The notes beneath the pieces were generated by a model. That model was not told where the DNA came from. It ran no database searches and saw only the letters and a list, made by a program, of their open reading frames with translations. DNA of 64,000 nucleotides from Candidatus Enterococcus willemsii (lineage in GTDB: Bacteria > Bacillota > Bacilli > Lactobacillales > Enterococcaceae), in assembly GCF_009933335.1 (NCBI RefSeq), contig NZ_MAEL01000031.1, positions 1 to 64,000 of the forward strand, written 5' to 3'. Position 1 is the first letter of the stretch; each line of letters opens with the position of its first letter. A program made the position numbers and the translations under genes. Of this stretch, positions 25,580 through 34,228 are shown one piece after another.

Positions 25580-25694
25580 TGGTATACTTGATATCTAAAA
25601 ATGAAATTTTTTCATTTTTTGTTAACCGCTTTCAAATTTATTTTATTATATCAAATTTTTTCGAAAAATAAATAATTAATTCGAAATTTTTTCA
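25580..25694. promoter_or_regulatory. Divergent control region with three AAATTTTTTC boxes
   Basis: An extended -10 TGG-TATACT (hexamer 25583-25588) points to the RpiR gene. TGAAATTTTTTCA (25602-25614), CAAATTTTTTCGA (25652-25663) and CGAAATTTTTTCA (25682-25694) are near-identical GAAA/TTTC palindromic boxes spaced through the region, as expected for an RpiR operator. TTGAAAGCGGTTAACA (minus strand, about 25620-25635) is an imperfect cre. Confidence 0.5.
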
Positions 25695-25707
25695 AAGGAG
25701 ACTCACA

Positions 25708-26541
25708 ATGAATGATTTAAAAAGCCTAATTCAACTTAATTATCTCTCGTTTACCAAAAAAGAAAAACTTATCGCTGACTACTTATTAGACCATGCGGAT
25801 AAAGCTTCACAGATGACTATTTCTGAATTAGCTAGCACTTGTAATGTTGCAGAATCCACTATTTTTTTATTTGCAAAAAAAATAAAACTATCTGGATTTA
25901 AAGAATTGACAGTCATGCTTGCTAACAATCACAAAAATCTTTTGCAAGAAGATACGTCTGAGAATGATGACACACAAACAATTATAAAAAAAGTATTTAA
26001 CTCAAATATCCGTGCACTAGAGAACACATCCAAACTAATTAATTTAGAAGATTTAAATAAAGCAGTTAAGTTATTTAACAACAGTAAAAAAATCGTTTTT
26101 TTTGGGTTAGGAGGTTCTACCCCTATCGCCCTAGATGCTTATCATAAATTTTTACGTTCCCCTTTAGATGTTGAATTTAATCTGGAATATCATATGCAGT
26201 TATTAAAAGCCGGGAAATTGGATCAACAATCCTGCGCATTTATTGTGTCTCATAGTGGAAAAAATCCTGATATTTTACGTTTAGCAGAGTTATTAAAAAA
26301 AAATAATGTGCCAATCATTTCTATCACAAGCTTTGACAACACGCCCTTAGTCGCCTTTTCGGATGTTGCTTTTTTAACACCTACCGAAGAATTGGATTAC
26401 AAGAATGCAGGAATCTATACACGACGTGTATCACAATTAGTGCTAGTAGATTTGTTATTTACTTTAGTCATTTCTTCAAAAACAGAAGAAACAATTGCTT
26501 ATCTTGAACAATTTCGCCATGCACTACATTATACAAAGTAA
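25708..26541 (+). CDS. MurR/RpiR-family transcriptional regulator
   Basis: 277 residues, start supported by AAAGGAG 7 bp upstream. HTH_6 domain at 1-78 (ISELASTCNVAESTIFLFAKK) and a SIS domain at about 110-245 (FGLGGSTPIALDAY, SHSGKNPD). It is the sole regulator near the EIIB-EIIC-EIID-M20-EIIA operon and is transcribed away from it, so it probably responds to the product of that PTS. Confidence 0.9.
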   Translation: MNDLKSLIQLNYLSFTKKEKLIADYLLDHADKASQMTISELASTCNVAESTIFLFAKKIKLSGFKELTVMLANNHKNLLQEDTSENDDTQTIIKKVFNSNIRALENTSKLINLEDLNKAVKLFNNSKKIVFFGLGGSTPIALDAYHKFLRSPLDVEFNLEYHMQLLKAGKLDQQSCAFIVSHSGKNPDILRLAELLKKNNVPIISITSFDNTPLVAFSDVAFLTPTEELDYKNAGIYTRRVSQLVLVDLLFTLVISSKTEETIAYLEQFRHALHYTK

Positions 26542-26575
26542 GTTTTTCAAAAAAATCACCCTTTATTCAAAATAT

Positions 26576-26710
26576 TTGACTTCTGTATTAAAACAGCGTA
26601 GGGTAGAAGAGTAAAGTAAATTAAATTCTCACTACACACAGCGTTACAACCTGGTGGAGAAAGATTTGATCAACCTTTCTGGGTAGCTGTGTTTGCATGG
26701 CTACCCTTTT
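26576..26710 (+). promoter_or_regulatory. rplY leader with intrinsic terminator (putative attenuator)
   Basis: A TTGACT (26576-26581) lies 17 bp from a weak TAGGGT. Downstream, an AGAAAG/CTTTCT inverted repeat (26659-26680, centre TGATCA) precedes a terminator with stem GGGTAGC (26681-26687) and GCTACCC (26700-26706) and a T4 tail. It stands 100 bp before the rplY start with no gene between, so it can regulate rplY by premature termination. The signal sensed is not evident. Confidence 0.5.
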
Positions 26711-26810
26711 GCGTGTTCTCAATCACGTACCCCACTGAAAAATGTGCATGAGTAAACAACATTTGCTTAAAAACTACTGTTAAAACAGGAAATTTAGGAG
26801 GAATTGAGTT

Positions 26811-27419
26811 ATGTCAGTATCATTGGAAGTAAGTAAGAGAGAAGTTCGCCCACGTTCTATTCGCAACAAATTGCGTCATGAAGGAAAAGTCCCAGCCGTC
26901 TTAAACGGATATAAAGTAGAAAGTACGCCAATCGCAGTGGATGCTGCAGATTTTGCCCGTGTTTTACGTGAAGAAGGGCTAAATACCGTTATTACAATGA
27001 CGATTGATGGTAAAAAAGTCAATACTTTGATTCAACGTTATACATCTGATACATTCACAGGTCATGTGACTCATATTGAATTCTTATCAGTTAATATGAA
27101 AGAAGAAACTGAAGTAGAAGCAGAAGTAGCCTTAGTCGGTGAAGCTGCTGGTGTAAAAGCTGGCGGAGTTTTAGCACAAAACCTTTACACCGTTACTGTT
27201 TCAGCAACACCAGACAAATTGCCTGAAACGGTTGAAGTTGATGTATCAGCATTAGAAATCGGTGATTCAATTACAGTTGCTGATATTCCAGCAGCCAAAG
27301 AATATACAATTGTTACTGATCCAGAAGAACAAATCGCTTCTGTCACAGAACCACGCGTAGAGGAAGAAGAAACTCCTGGAGAAGAAGCACAACCAGAAGT
27401 CATTGGTGAAGAAGAATAA
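26811..27419 (+). CDS. rplY: 50S ribosomal protein L25 (general stress CTC type)
   Basis: 202 residues. The N-terminal L25 domain (EVSKREVRPRSIRNKLRHEG) binds 5S rRNA; the C-terminal TL5/CTC beta domain (about 95-185) is followed by a glutamate-rich tail ending VIGEEE. Ribosome site TTAGGAGGAATTGAGTT before the ATG. It is monocistronic, bounded by the leader terminator upstream and a strong terminator at 27425. CTC-type L25 is linked to stress adaptation in Bacillus. Confidence 0.95.
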   Translation: MSVSLEVSKREVRPRSIRNKLRHEGKVPAVLNGYKVESTPIAVDAADFARVLREEGLNTVITMTIDGKKVNTLIQRYTSDTFTGHVTHIEFLSVNMKEETEVEAEVALVGEAAGVKAGGVLAQNLYTVTVSATPDKLPETVEVDVSALEIGDSITVADIPAAKEYTIVTDPEEQIASVTEPRVEEEETPGEEAQPEVIGEEE

Positions 27420-27424
27420 AGAAA

Positions 27425-27458
27425 AAGAGGAAAGCCTAGTGGCTTTCCTCTTATTTTT
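27425..27458. terminator. Bidirectional terminator after rplY
   Basis: Stem AAGAGGAAAGCC/GGCTTTCCTCTT with loop TAGT, then A-T6 on the plus strand. It also overlaps the stop of the convergent Xre gene. Confidence 0.85.
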
Positions 27459-28431
27459 TATGTGTAGAAAATCCATTGGCAACAACCATTATTGCACCAA
27501 AGAGAATGCCTGCAATCGGCCAAATAATCCACGACCTTTCCCAATCATATCGTGTAAAGCTAAGAAAAAGATATAAAGCTGTCGTCAAAAGCCAATAAAC
27601 CCAAGCGATAATTTCGACTACGTGCGATTTTTGTTTCTTCTCACGACTATAATCACCTTCTTCAAGTAATTGTTGCATAGCAGCCCACTTTGTCCCTACC
27701 AAAATAAAACAAAAAGTGCCGATACTAATCATAAAAATCAAACCAACCAACCCTGTCACTTGATAAATTGGTTTATTATAAAGATTACTTGCAAACAATG
27801 GAATTGAAGATAGAGTACACAATACTACACCAATGATATTATACCGAACATAAGTAGGACGAAATTGTTCTTTTCTTTGCTTTACCATACTATCAACACC
27901 GTACTCTAGTTCGAAAATTTCTTTTTCTAAATAGGCATACTGATTTAACTGTGAATCAATCATTAAAAAGATAGTTACCGCTACCGCCACTTGAACAAGT
28001 AACCAAATTAAACCCACAACTCCAGCAGTATTTGTGGTCATAGAAATGACATCATTACTTGCAGCTCCTCCCAACCAGATTAGGGGTATGGGTGATAGTA
28101 TACATAGAAATGTAGCAAAAGCTACCCAAAAACGAGCTTTTTCCTTCAAACTCAAAAACTTATTGGCTTCCTCTAAGCTCACACGACGAACAATATAAGC
28201 TTTTTCTTCATTAGTGCTAGCTTCTTCTATTTCTAAATCATCTTTCAATAAATAATCGGTGGATACATCAAATAATTGTGACAATAGTAAAATTTTATCT
28301 AAATCGGGAATAGACTGGGCTTGTTCCCACTTTGAAACAGCTTGACGAGAGACATTCATTTGCATGGCTAACTCTTCTTGTGACCATCCTTGTTTTTTGC
28401 GAAGTTGAATTATTTTTTCAGATAAAATCAT
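27451..28431 (-). CDS. Xre-family HTH regulator with C-terminal membrane domain
   Basis: The ATG at 28431 has AAAGG 9 bp upstream; a GTG three codons earlier is less likely. 326 residues: an N-terminal HTH_3 (LSEKIIQLRKKQGWSQEELA, ending SRQAVSKWEQ) and four to six hydrophobic helices from about residue 100 (ARFWVAFATFLCILSPIPLI). Such proteins tie DNA binding to the membrane, but the signal and targets here are unknown. No obvious partner gene is adjacent. Confidence 0.8.
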   Translation of the reverse strand: MILSEKIIQLRKKQGWSQEELAMQMNVSRQAVSKWEQAQSIPDLDKILLLSQLFDVSTDYLLKDDLEIEEASTNEEKAYIVRRVSLEEANKFLSLKEKARFWVAFATFLCILSPIPLIWLGGAASNDVISMTTNTAGVVGLIWLLVQVAVAVTIFLMIDSQLNQYAYLEKEIFELEYGVDSMVKQRKEQFRPTYVRYNIIGVVLCTLSSIPLFASNLYNKPIYQVTGLVGLIFMISIGTFCFILVGTKWAAMQQLLEEGDYSREKKQKSHVVEIIAWVYWLLTTALYLFLSFTRYDWERSWIIWPIAGILFGAIMVVANGFSTHKK

Positions 28432-28618
28432 AACAATCACCTTTCTTTGCGAACTATTTACAAGTTCTTTTTCTATTCTTAGTATCCCTCATTCAGTAGT
28501 TGCACACCACCAATTATACTATTCAAATCGTCAACTACGAGTTGCTTTTACTGATATTATACTATTTCTAGGTGATTTTTCTTTTTTTTATACTAATTAT
28601 TTGGCAAAGCTTCAATTC

Positions 28619-28630
28619 TTACCTAGGTAA
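28619..28630. repeat. Palindrome TTACCTAGGTAA in an AT-rich intergenic stretch
   Basis: A 12-bp perfect palindrome. Close copies occur at 7968-7979 (exact, coding), 37189-37199, 39520-39531 and 62290-62300. The rest of the 28432-28650 gap is AT-rich and holds nothing else recognisable. Confidence 0.4.
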
Positions 28631-28650
28631 TTTACAACTTTCACTAAGTA

Positions 28651-28687
28651 AAAAAGAAGTAGAACAAATCCTGTCCTACTTCTTTTA
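28651..28687 (-). terminator. Terminator after the gcvH-like gene
   Basis: Arms AAAAGAAGTAG (28652-28662) and CTACTTCTTTT (28676-28686) with a 13-nt loop; T-rich tail on the minus strand. Confidence 0.65.
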
Positions 28688-28692
28688 TCCTT

Positions 28693-29034
28693 CTATACTA
28701 AATCATCAAATTCCTCTACATTAACATCTTTTAAGCTGATAATCCAGGCATTCATTTCATCTTCATCATTTAACACATCGACATTTTGTTCTAATTTTTC
28801 ATTCACAGAGGAAACCGTTCCTGTTAACGGACTTACGTACTCGTTCACAGCTTTTTCTGCTTCTAGTTCGATTAAGGTATCTCCTTTAGTAAATTCTTGA
28901 CCTAACTTAGGTACCGAGGCAAATGTGATTGTCCCTAGGTCATCTTGAGCAGCTTTCGTCAAACCAATGACGTATTCTTCACCATTAAATAATACCCATA
29001 GATTATCTGTTTTCTTTAAGCATTTTTTCTTCAT
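28693..29034 (-). CDS. GcvH-like lipoyl-domain protein
   Basis: 113 residues, slightly shorter than full GcvH. The lipoyl lysine is Lys61 in LEAEKAVNEYVSP, which replaces the usual ESVKAA context. No other glycine-cleavage genes are in the window. In Firmicutes lacking the system, GcvH serves as a lipoyl carrier for transfer to E2 subunits, which is the likely role. Its start overlaps the stop of the ArsC/Spx-family gene by 4 bp. Confidence 0.8.
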   Translation of the reverse strand: MKKKCLKKTDNLWVLFNGEEYVIGLTKAAQDDLGTITFASVPKLGQEFTKGDTLIELEAEKAVNEYVSPLTGTVSSVNEKLEQNVDVLNDEDEMNAWIISLKDVNVEEFDDLV

Positions 29035-29387
29035 GATAGAACTCCTTTGTACACGTCTTCTTTAAAACCATTCGTTAAAAAATGACCGTCTTTAACTAGA
29101 ATAGGACGTTTAATTAGCATACCATCAGTTGCTAATACTTGGCAAGCTTCTTCCAGTGTATACCCATCTATCTTATCTTTCAAGCCTAATTCACGATATT
29201 TCATGCCACTAGTATTGAAAAAGCGTCGAAGCGGTAATCCACTTTCTGTTATCCATTTTTCTAGTAGCTTTGCATCTGGTACTTGTTGAATCATATCGAT
29301 TGTTTCAACGGTTTCACCATGTGATTCTAACCATTTTTTTGCATCTTTACAGGTACTGCATTTAGGGTACCAATATAATGTAACCAT
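29031..29387 (-). CDS. ArsC/Spx-family thioredoxin-fold protein
   Basis: 118 residues with KCSTCKDAKKW (Cys10, Cys13) and the conserved KRPILVKDG near 94. The pattern fits the ArsC-like/YusI-YffB group more than Spx proper. Such proteins act as glutathione- or thiol-dependent reductases or bind RNA polymerase. Coupled to the gcvH-like gene and 7 bp after rodA. Confidence 0.85.
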   Translation of the reverse strand: MVTLYWYPKCSTCKDAKKWLESHGETVETIDMIQQVPDAKLLEKWITESGLPLRRFFNTSGMKYRELGLKDKIDGYTLEEACQVLATDGMLIKRPILVKDGHFLTNGFKEDVYKGVLS

Positions 29388-29394
29388 TTCTATT

Positions 29395-30570
29395 TCATCC
29401 TCTCAACGTTTTCGGGGCTGTTTCTGCATGATAACGCATAGATAACACCAACCCAATCCCCAACATGTTACTTAGTAATGCCGAACCACCTTGACTAATA
29501 AACGGTAATGGAATCCCTGTTAATGGTAGCAAGCCAATGTTTGCTCCAATGTTTTCAAATACATGGAATAAAATCATCATAATAATTCCCGTTGCAATAT
29601 ACGCATAAAATTCATTATTTGTATCAAAACAAATTCGAATCATCCGATAAATTAAAATAAAATACAGCAGAATAACAAAAGTGCTACCAACAAAGCCAAA
29701 ATTTTCACCGATAACTGAGAAAATCATATCTGACTCACGAACAGGTACGTACACATCACTTACATTGAAGCCTTTCCCAAACATTCCACCTGAACCAATT
29801 GCCATAATCGCCTTTGCAATCTGGTTTTGTGGGTCTTCAAATGGATTACGCCATAAGTCAATCCGTTCAAACTGATGCGGCTTCACACCTACTTGGTATA
29901 ATAATTCTCGGCCAGTATCCGTCAGTGCCACAAAGATAACTAAAGCACCTAGTAAAATAAACACTCCAATTGTTGGCACAACAATCTTCCATGAAATACC
30001 CGACATCAAGAAAATACCACCGAAAATAGCCAGAAAGACGAGCATTGTTCCAAAATCTTCTTGTAGTAAAACCAGGACTAAAACGGGAATCGTCACAGCG
30101 GCCATTTTAGCAATTAATAAGCCATCAGTTTTTAGTGTCCGTTCACGATTGTTGGCATTGTGTTGAGTCACAACAAGCGCCAACATTAAAATCATCGCAA
30201 TTTTCATTAACTCGGCTGGTTGAACAGTAAATGAACCGATACTAAACCAGTTTTTAGATCCTGTCGATTCAAAAATCGCATGGTCATAAAATTTTAATAA
30301 CAGCGTCATCACAATTAAGCCAGCACCATAAATATATGGCGTCAGTCGCCACAACCATTTCGATTGAATACGCATGATAATTGCTACCGCTATCACACCA
30401 ACAATGTACCAACCACCTTGCTTCAATACACCTTTCAACGGTTCGGCCGCATTTGCTTGGTATAAGGCAACATAAAGTGACAATAATCCGATTAAACATA
30501 ATAAAAATACAGGGAGTATAACCCCATAGTCGATTCGATTATCATTTTTAAAGACATTTTTATTTTTCAT
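29395..30570 (-). CDS. rodA: RodA-type SEDS peptidoglycan polymerase
   Basis: The ATG at 30570 (after AGAGAGAG, MKNKNVFKNDNRIDYGV) is preferred to a start 22 codons upstream. 391 residues with about ten membrane segments. SEDS signatures are WFSIGSFTVQPAELMKIAM near 130 and LPLTGIPLPFISQGGSALL near 350. It polymerises glycan strands with a class B PBP during elongation. The length and QGGSALL motif favour RodA over FtsW. Confidence 0.85.
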   Translation of the reverse strand: MKNKNVFKNDNRIDYGVILPVFLLCLIGLLSLYVALYQANAAEPLKGVLKQGGWYIVGVIAVAIIMRIQSKWLWRLTPYIYGAGLIVMTLLLKFYDHAIFESTGSKNWFSIGSFTVQPAELMKIAMILMLALVVTQHNANNRERTLKTDGLLIAKMAAVTIPVLVLVLLQEDFGTMLVFLAIFGGIFLMSGISWKIVVPTIGVFILLGALVIFVALTDTGRELLYQVGVKPHQFERIDLWRNPFEDPQNQIAKAIMAIGSGGMFGKGFNVSDVYVPVRESDMIFSVIGENFGFVGSTFVILLYFILIYRMIRICFDTNNEFYAYIATGIIMMILFHVFENIGANIGLLPLTGIPLPFISQGGSALLSNMLGIGLVLSMRYHAETAPKTLRG

Positions 30571-30817
30571 TGGCTCTCTCTTTCCATCAAAAATACTCTT
30601 TTCATTATAGAGGTATTCGCTTAGAAATGAAAGCATTCATAGTAGACATTCAAAAAAAATTTAGAAAGAGGCTGAAAAAAATTTATTTTTAAGCCAATTT
30701 TGGTAAAAAATGAACCTCATACTCTTTTTATGTCTTAGAAAAAAGTTGCTTAAACATTTGACAAAAACAAAAACCTTAGCACATACAACTTTTGTTGTAT
30801 GTGCTAAGGTTTCACGA
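30571..30817. other. Intergenic stretch between rodA and tRNA-Thr
   Basis: AT-rich and without a gene. Apart from the tRNA terminator at 30771-30812 nothing recognisable was seen. Confidence 0.5.
30771..30812 (-). terminator. Terminator after tRNA-Thr
   Basis: Perfect 19-bp inverted repeat (arms 30771-30789 and 30794-30812, core CCTTAGCACATACAAC) with a 4-nt loop, followed on the minus strand by T-rich sequence. Confidence 0.85.
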
Positions 30818-30890
30818 TGCCAGCTGCAGGAATCGAACCTGTGACCTACGCGTTACGAGTGCGTTGCTCTACCTACTGAGCTAAGCTGGC
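30818..30890 (-). tRNA. tRNA-Thr (anticodon CGT)
   Basis: 73 nt including the discriminator A. Acceptor arms GCCAGCT/AGCTGGC, D-arm GCTC/GAGC, T-loop TTCGATT with ACAGG/CCTGC-type stem, and anticodon loop CTCGTAA giving CGT, which reads ACG. The CCA end is not encoded. Ends in its own terminator, so it is a single-tRNA unit. Confidence 0.93.
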
Positions 30891-31008
30891 AAAAATTCAC
30901 CACGAAAATTATAGTAAAAAATTTTTTATTTGTAAAGTAAAAACTATAAAAATGATTATTTTCTTAAATTGTGATATACTGGTAGAAGGAAAGGGAGGTT
31001 TTTTGAAT

Positions 31009-31242
31009 ATGTCATTTGGTAAATTTGAAACAACTATTGTCCCATCAGAATTCGGTACGACATTTACTGTCGATACACCCGTTGCATTTAAGGTAAACGA
31101 TCATTTAGAAACAGGTATTATTACAAAGCAACTAAAAAATTCCGCCGTTGTCGAACTAGATCATACAGCAGACAATAAGCAATTGATTAACCAAAGCAAT
31201 GGTGTCGTGATTATTAACTATAAACGAATGAAAAAATTATAA
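31009..31242 (+). CDS. DUF2187-like small protein
   Basis: The ATG at 31009 follows AAGGGAGG by 10 bp; the longer frame from 30952 is rejected. 77 residues, all beta by appearance, with VNDHLETGIITKQLKNSAVVE, which resembles the KOW/SH3-like DUF2187 family of Firmicutes. Function unknown; nucleic-acid binding is possible from the fold. Followed immediately by a terminator. Confidence 0.7.
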   Translation: MSFGKFETTIVPSEFGTTFTVDTPVAFKVNDHLETGIITKQLKNSAVVELDHTADNKQLINQSNGVVIINYKRMKKL

Positions 31243-31246
31243 TTTC

Positions 31247-31270
31247 AAACTGTCTCTTGACAGTTTTTTT
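31247..31270 (+). terminator. Terminator of the DUF2187-like gene
   Basis: Stem AAACTGTC/GACAGTTT, loop TCTT, T-run to 31270. Confidence 0.85.
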
Positions 31271-31274
31271 ACAA

Positions 31275-31316
31275 AAAAGACTTAGAAACACAACTACTCG
31301 TGTCTCTAAGTCTTTT
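31275..31316 (-). terminator. Terminator of upp
   Basis: Stem AAAAGACTTAGA..ACAC with GTGT..TCTAAGTCTTTT (one mismatch) around an 8-nt loop; T-run on the minus strand. Confidence 0.75.
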
Positions 31317-31318
31317 GA

Positions 31319-31948
31319 TTATTTTGTTCCAAATAAACGGTCACCAGCATCGCCCAAACCAGGTACGATATAGCCATGTTCATTCAAATGATCATCTAAT
31401 GCTGCAGTGTAAATGTCAACATCTGGATGTGCATCTTGTAATGCTTTGACCCCTTCAGGAGCGGCAACTAAGCAAACAAATTTAATATTTGATGCACCAC
31501 GTTTTTTCAATGAATCAATTGCTAAGATAGCTGAACCCCCGGTGGCTAACATTGGATCCACTACTAATAATTGACGGCTATCAATGTCTTCTGGTAATTT
31601 TACAAAATATTCGTGTGGTTCTAATGTTTCTTCATCACGGTATAGGCCGACATGACCAACTTTTGCTGCTGGAATTAATTCTAACATACCGTCAACCATC
31701 CCAATACCTGCACGTAGAATTGGAATAATAGCAACTTTTTTTCCTGACAACATTTTTTGTGTTGTTTTGGTAATTGGGGTTTCTACAACCACATCTTCTA
31801 CCGGCATATCACGAGAAATTTCGTATGCCATTAACATCGCAATTTCATCGACAACCTCACGAAATACTTTTGTTCCACAATTCTTGTCACGAATAATCGA
31901 TACTTTATGTTGGATCAACGGATGATCAATTACTTGAAATTTTCCCAT
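31319..31948 (-). CDS. upp: Uracil phosphoribosyltransferase
   Basis: The ATG at 31948 (AAGGAGAG upstream) gives 209 residues, the normal length, starting [20 protein letters not shown]. The PRPP loop [10 protein letters not shown] lies near 130 and the uracil-binding C-terminus ends [17 protein letters not shown]. It makes UMP from uracil and PRPP. Confidence 0.96.
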   Translation of the reverse strand: MGKFQVIDHPLIQHKVSIIRDKNCGTKVFREVVDEIAMLMAYEISRDMPVEDVVVETPITKTTQKMLSGKKVAIIPILRAGIGMVDGMLELIPAAKVGHVGLYRDEETLEPHEYFVKLPEDIDSRQLLVVDPMLATGGSAILAIDSLKKRGASNIKFVCLVAAPEGVKALQDAHPDVDIYTAALDDHLNEHGYIVPGLGDAGDRLFGTK

Positions 31949-32036
31949 TGTACACTCTCCTTCAGCTTTTTCTTTATTGTAATTCAAAAAAATTTATACG
32001 ACAACTTATCTTATACATATTTTGCGATTTTTTTAT

Positions 32037-32600
32037 TTATTTGTACTGACGCACTTCTGGTGGTGTGTATTCAGCAATAAATTGTGCCATTTCCTCAACC
32101 GAATGCGCAAAAAGCACATTGCGCCGATCTGCAAGAGATAAAAATTCCTCATGAACCATCCAGTCAAAGAAATGTTGTAATTGTTCGTAATAGTCAGCAA
32201 CATTATAAAAAATACATGGACAGTCATTTTGTCCAACTCTTGCCCAAGAGACAGCTTCAATAATCTCTTCTAGTGTCCCCGGACCCCCAGGTAAAGCAAT
32301 ACATGCATTACCTAACGCGAGCATTTTTTGTTTTCTTTCAGACATCGTCTCAACCACATGTAACTCAGTTAAATCTGCATGGGCAATTTCTCGTTCTTGT
32401 AAAAAAGTCGGAATCACTCCAATCACTTTACCACCTGCTTGTAAGACAGTATCTGCAATGACACCCATCAAACCAACTTTGCCTCCACCATAAACTAATG
32501 TATGGTTATTTTCAGCAATCCAAGTTCCCAATGTCACAGCCGCTTGTTTGTACTGTGCATTCACACCTAAACTAGCACCACAATAAACAACAATATTCAA
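32037..32600 (-). CDS. LOG-family (TIGR00730) nucleotide phosphoribohydrolase
   Basis: The likely start is TTG at 32600, with GGAGG 8 bp upstream, giving 187 residues beginning (M)NIVVYCGASLG. The PGGPGTLEEIIEA motif near 97 and VYGGGKVGLMG near 38 define the lysine-decarboxylase-like/LOG family. Members release the base from nucleoside 5'-monophosphates; the name lysine decarboxylase is an old misannotation. Confidence 0.85.
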   Translation of the reverse strand: MNIVVYCGASLGVNAQYKQAAVTLGTWIAENNHTLVYGGGKVGLMGVIADTVLQAGGKVIGVIPTFLQEREIAHADLTELHVVETMSERKQKMLALGNACIALPGGPGTLEEIIEAVSWARVGQNDCPCIFYNVADYYEQLQHFFDWMVHEEFLSLADRRNVLFAHSVEEMAQFIAEYTPPEVRQYK

Positions 32601-32664
32601 CAAGTATTCCTCCTTTACAACTTCTCTCAAGTATAGCATAGAACATTACAAGACAGGTCAGACA

Positions 32665-32696
32665 AAAAAAGCCCTAGCTAAAATTAGCGGGCAGTT
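32665..32696 (-). terminator. Terminator after the Mga-like gene
   Basis: GCCC..GGGC stem at 32671-32692 with an AGCTAA/TTAGC extension and a T7 run on the minus strand. Confidence 0.7.
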
Positions 32697-34058
32697 TTAG
32701 GCAAGTAATTGGTTTATCGCTTGTTCAATACTAGAAAGATCTCCGTATGATAAAGAACGGTTGATGGTAATAATTGGTTGATTTCCTTGAATATTTTGTT
32801 GATTAATTGTTTCAGTTAGTAAAATCAGGTCTGCTTCAATCGCTTCTCGACAAAATTGAATATTATATTTCCCTGAAAAGCATCGTTGTACCTTTGAACG
32901 CATAACTAATTGATTACGTTTTGGATATTGAGAGTACATAAACAGCTTGACGGTTGGTAGTAATTGTTCCGTATTCATAAAATTATAGCAATTTAACAAA
33001 CTTCTTGTTTTTAACAGTTCATCCCCTTCGGACCCTTGATCATATTCTTGCCAGAATTTCGTGAATTGTTGCCCTAGAAAAGAATGCTTCCAATCAATGG
33101 CTACTGACCATGGCTGGAAGATATCATAAACTTCTGCATGGTAAAATTGCAATTGTTTCACCCAACTCGTACGATAAAATTGTTGATGAATCTCGTCTTT
33201 TTCAGCAGGCGTCAATAATCGAAAATGAGCTTCAAACAATTGGATCCATCGCAGTCCATCTGCTGAAACAATCTGTTCGGAAGAAGAAATTTCTATTAAT
33301 TCAAAATTCGTCAACATATCAACAAAAAATTTCCAATCCGCAGCCGACCAATTTTTTAATTCTGATGGGGCATTTCGAGTACCCTCTACTTCTAAATGGT
33401 AATTATTGTTAATTGCTAACTCGTTAATACAATACCAACTAGCTAATAAGTTCAGTGCATATTCATTTGGTTCTATTTTTAAACGCATAGCAAGCTGATT
33501 CGCAATTTGCCGATAGGTCACTGCATGATCCAAAGAAAAAATTAATTGTTGCGAAAAGCCAACATAGACTAAGAACAATAAAAAGAATCCACGAATATTT
33601 TTTTCTTGCCCAACAATTTTGACATTATGTGACACGCTGATGTGTAAATCGTATTTATGAATATCATCATTGATTCTTGACACCATTCGCCGTACTTTTG
33701 ACAAACTCACTTGGTGCCTTTCGCAAAATTCAGTGACAGAGAATTGTCTCTGATAAATAAGTTGTGAAAATAAAGCATATGTCAATGTTTCGATTAATAA
33801 ATCAGAAATTAATCGATCAAAATTAGTATTTTCACGCTGCAAACGAATGCCGTAACGCGTTGTCGTATCGATCCATAATTCTTTTTCAGGAAAGAGTTGT
33901 ACACACTTTTCATTCAATTCTCGACAGTATTTCAGCACAGTTTGATTCTGAACGTTAATCTGCTCGGCAATTAAACGACTTTGGGTATACGATTCCTGCT
34001 CGTCTAAAAAATACAACATTTGTAACTTTCTGAGAATACTTTTTGGTAAACCAAACAT
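32697..34058 (-). CDS. Mga-like HTH transcriptional regulator
   Basis: 453 residues. N-terminal HTH (ESYTQSRLIAEQINVQNQTVLKY, residues 21-43), a second Mga-type HTH (FSVTEFCERHQVSLSKVRRMVSRIND near 105) and a PRD-like/EIIB-like remainder fit the Mga/AtxA group. Members respond to PTS phosphorylation and control surface or sugar genes. It stands alone between two terminators, so its targets are probably elsewhere. Confidence 0.75.
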   Translation of the reverse strand: MFGLPKSILRKLQMLYFLDEQESYTQSRLIAEQINVQNQTVLKYCRELNEKCVQLFPEKELWIDTTTRYGIRLQRENTNFDRLISDLLIETLTYALFSQLIYQRQFSVTEFCERHQVSLSKVRRMVSRINDDIHKYDLHISVSHNVKIVGQEKNIRGFFLLFLVYVGFSQQLIFSLDHAVTYRQIANQLAMRLKIEPNEYALNLLASWYCINELAINNNYHLEVEGTRNAPSELKNWSAADWKFFVDMLTNFELIEISSSEQIVSADGLRWIQLFEAHFRLLTPAEKDEIHQQFYRTSWVKQLQFYHAEVYDIFQPWSVAIDWKHSFLGQQFTKFWQEYDQGSEGDELLKTRSLLNCYNFMNTEQLLPTVKLFMYSQYPKRNQLVMRSKVQRCFSGKYNIQFCREAIEADLILLTETINQQNIQGNQPIITINRSLSYGDLSSIEQAINQLLA

Positions 34059-34170
34059 CGTCCTCGCCTCCTTTTCTCTTATCCTATAAAAAAATACAAT
34101 GGAATACTACGCCATTTTTCGTCTAGCTGTTATCCGTTTTTTGACGTTTTTATACAAAAATAGCAGGTAT

Positions 34171-34210
34171 AAAAAAAGAGCCATGCAGCACATGCGCTGT
34201 ATAGCTCTTT
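34171..34210 (-). terminator. Terminator of glyA
   Basis: Stem AAAGAGC..GCTCTTT continuing as ATACAGC/GCTGCAT with a short loop; T7 run on the minus strand. Confidence 0.8.
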
Positions 34211-34228
34211 AGAAATATGAATTTGTAC

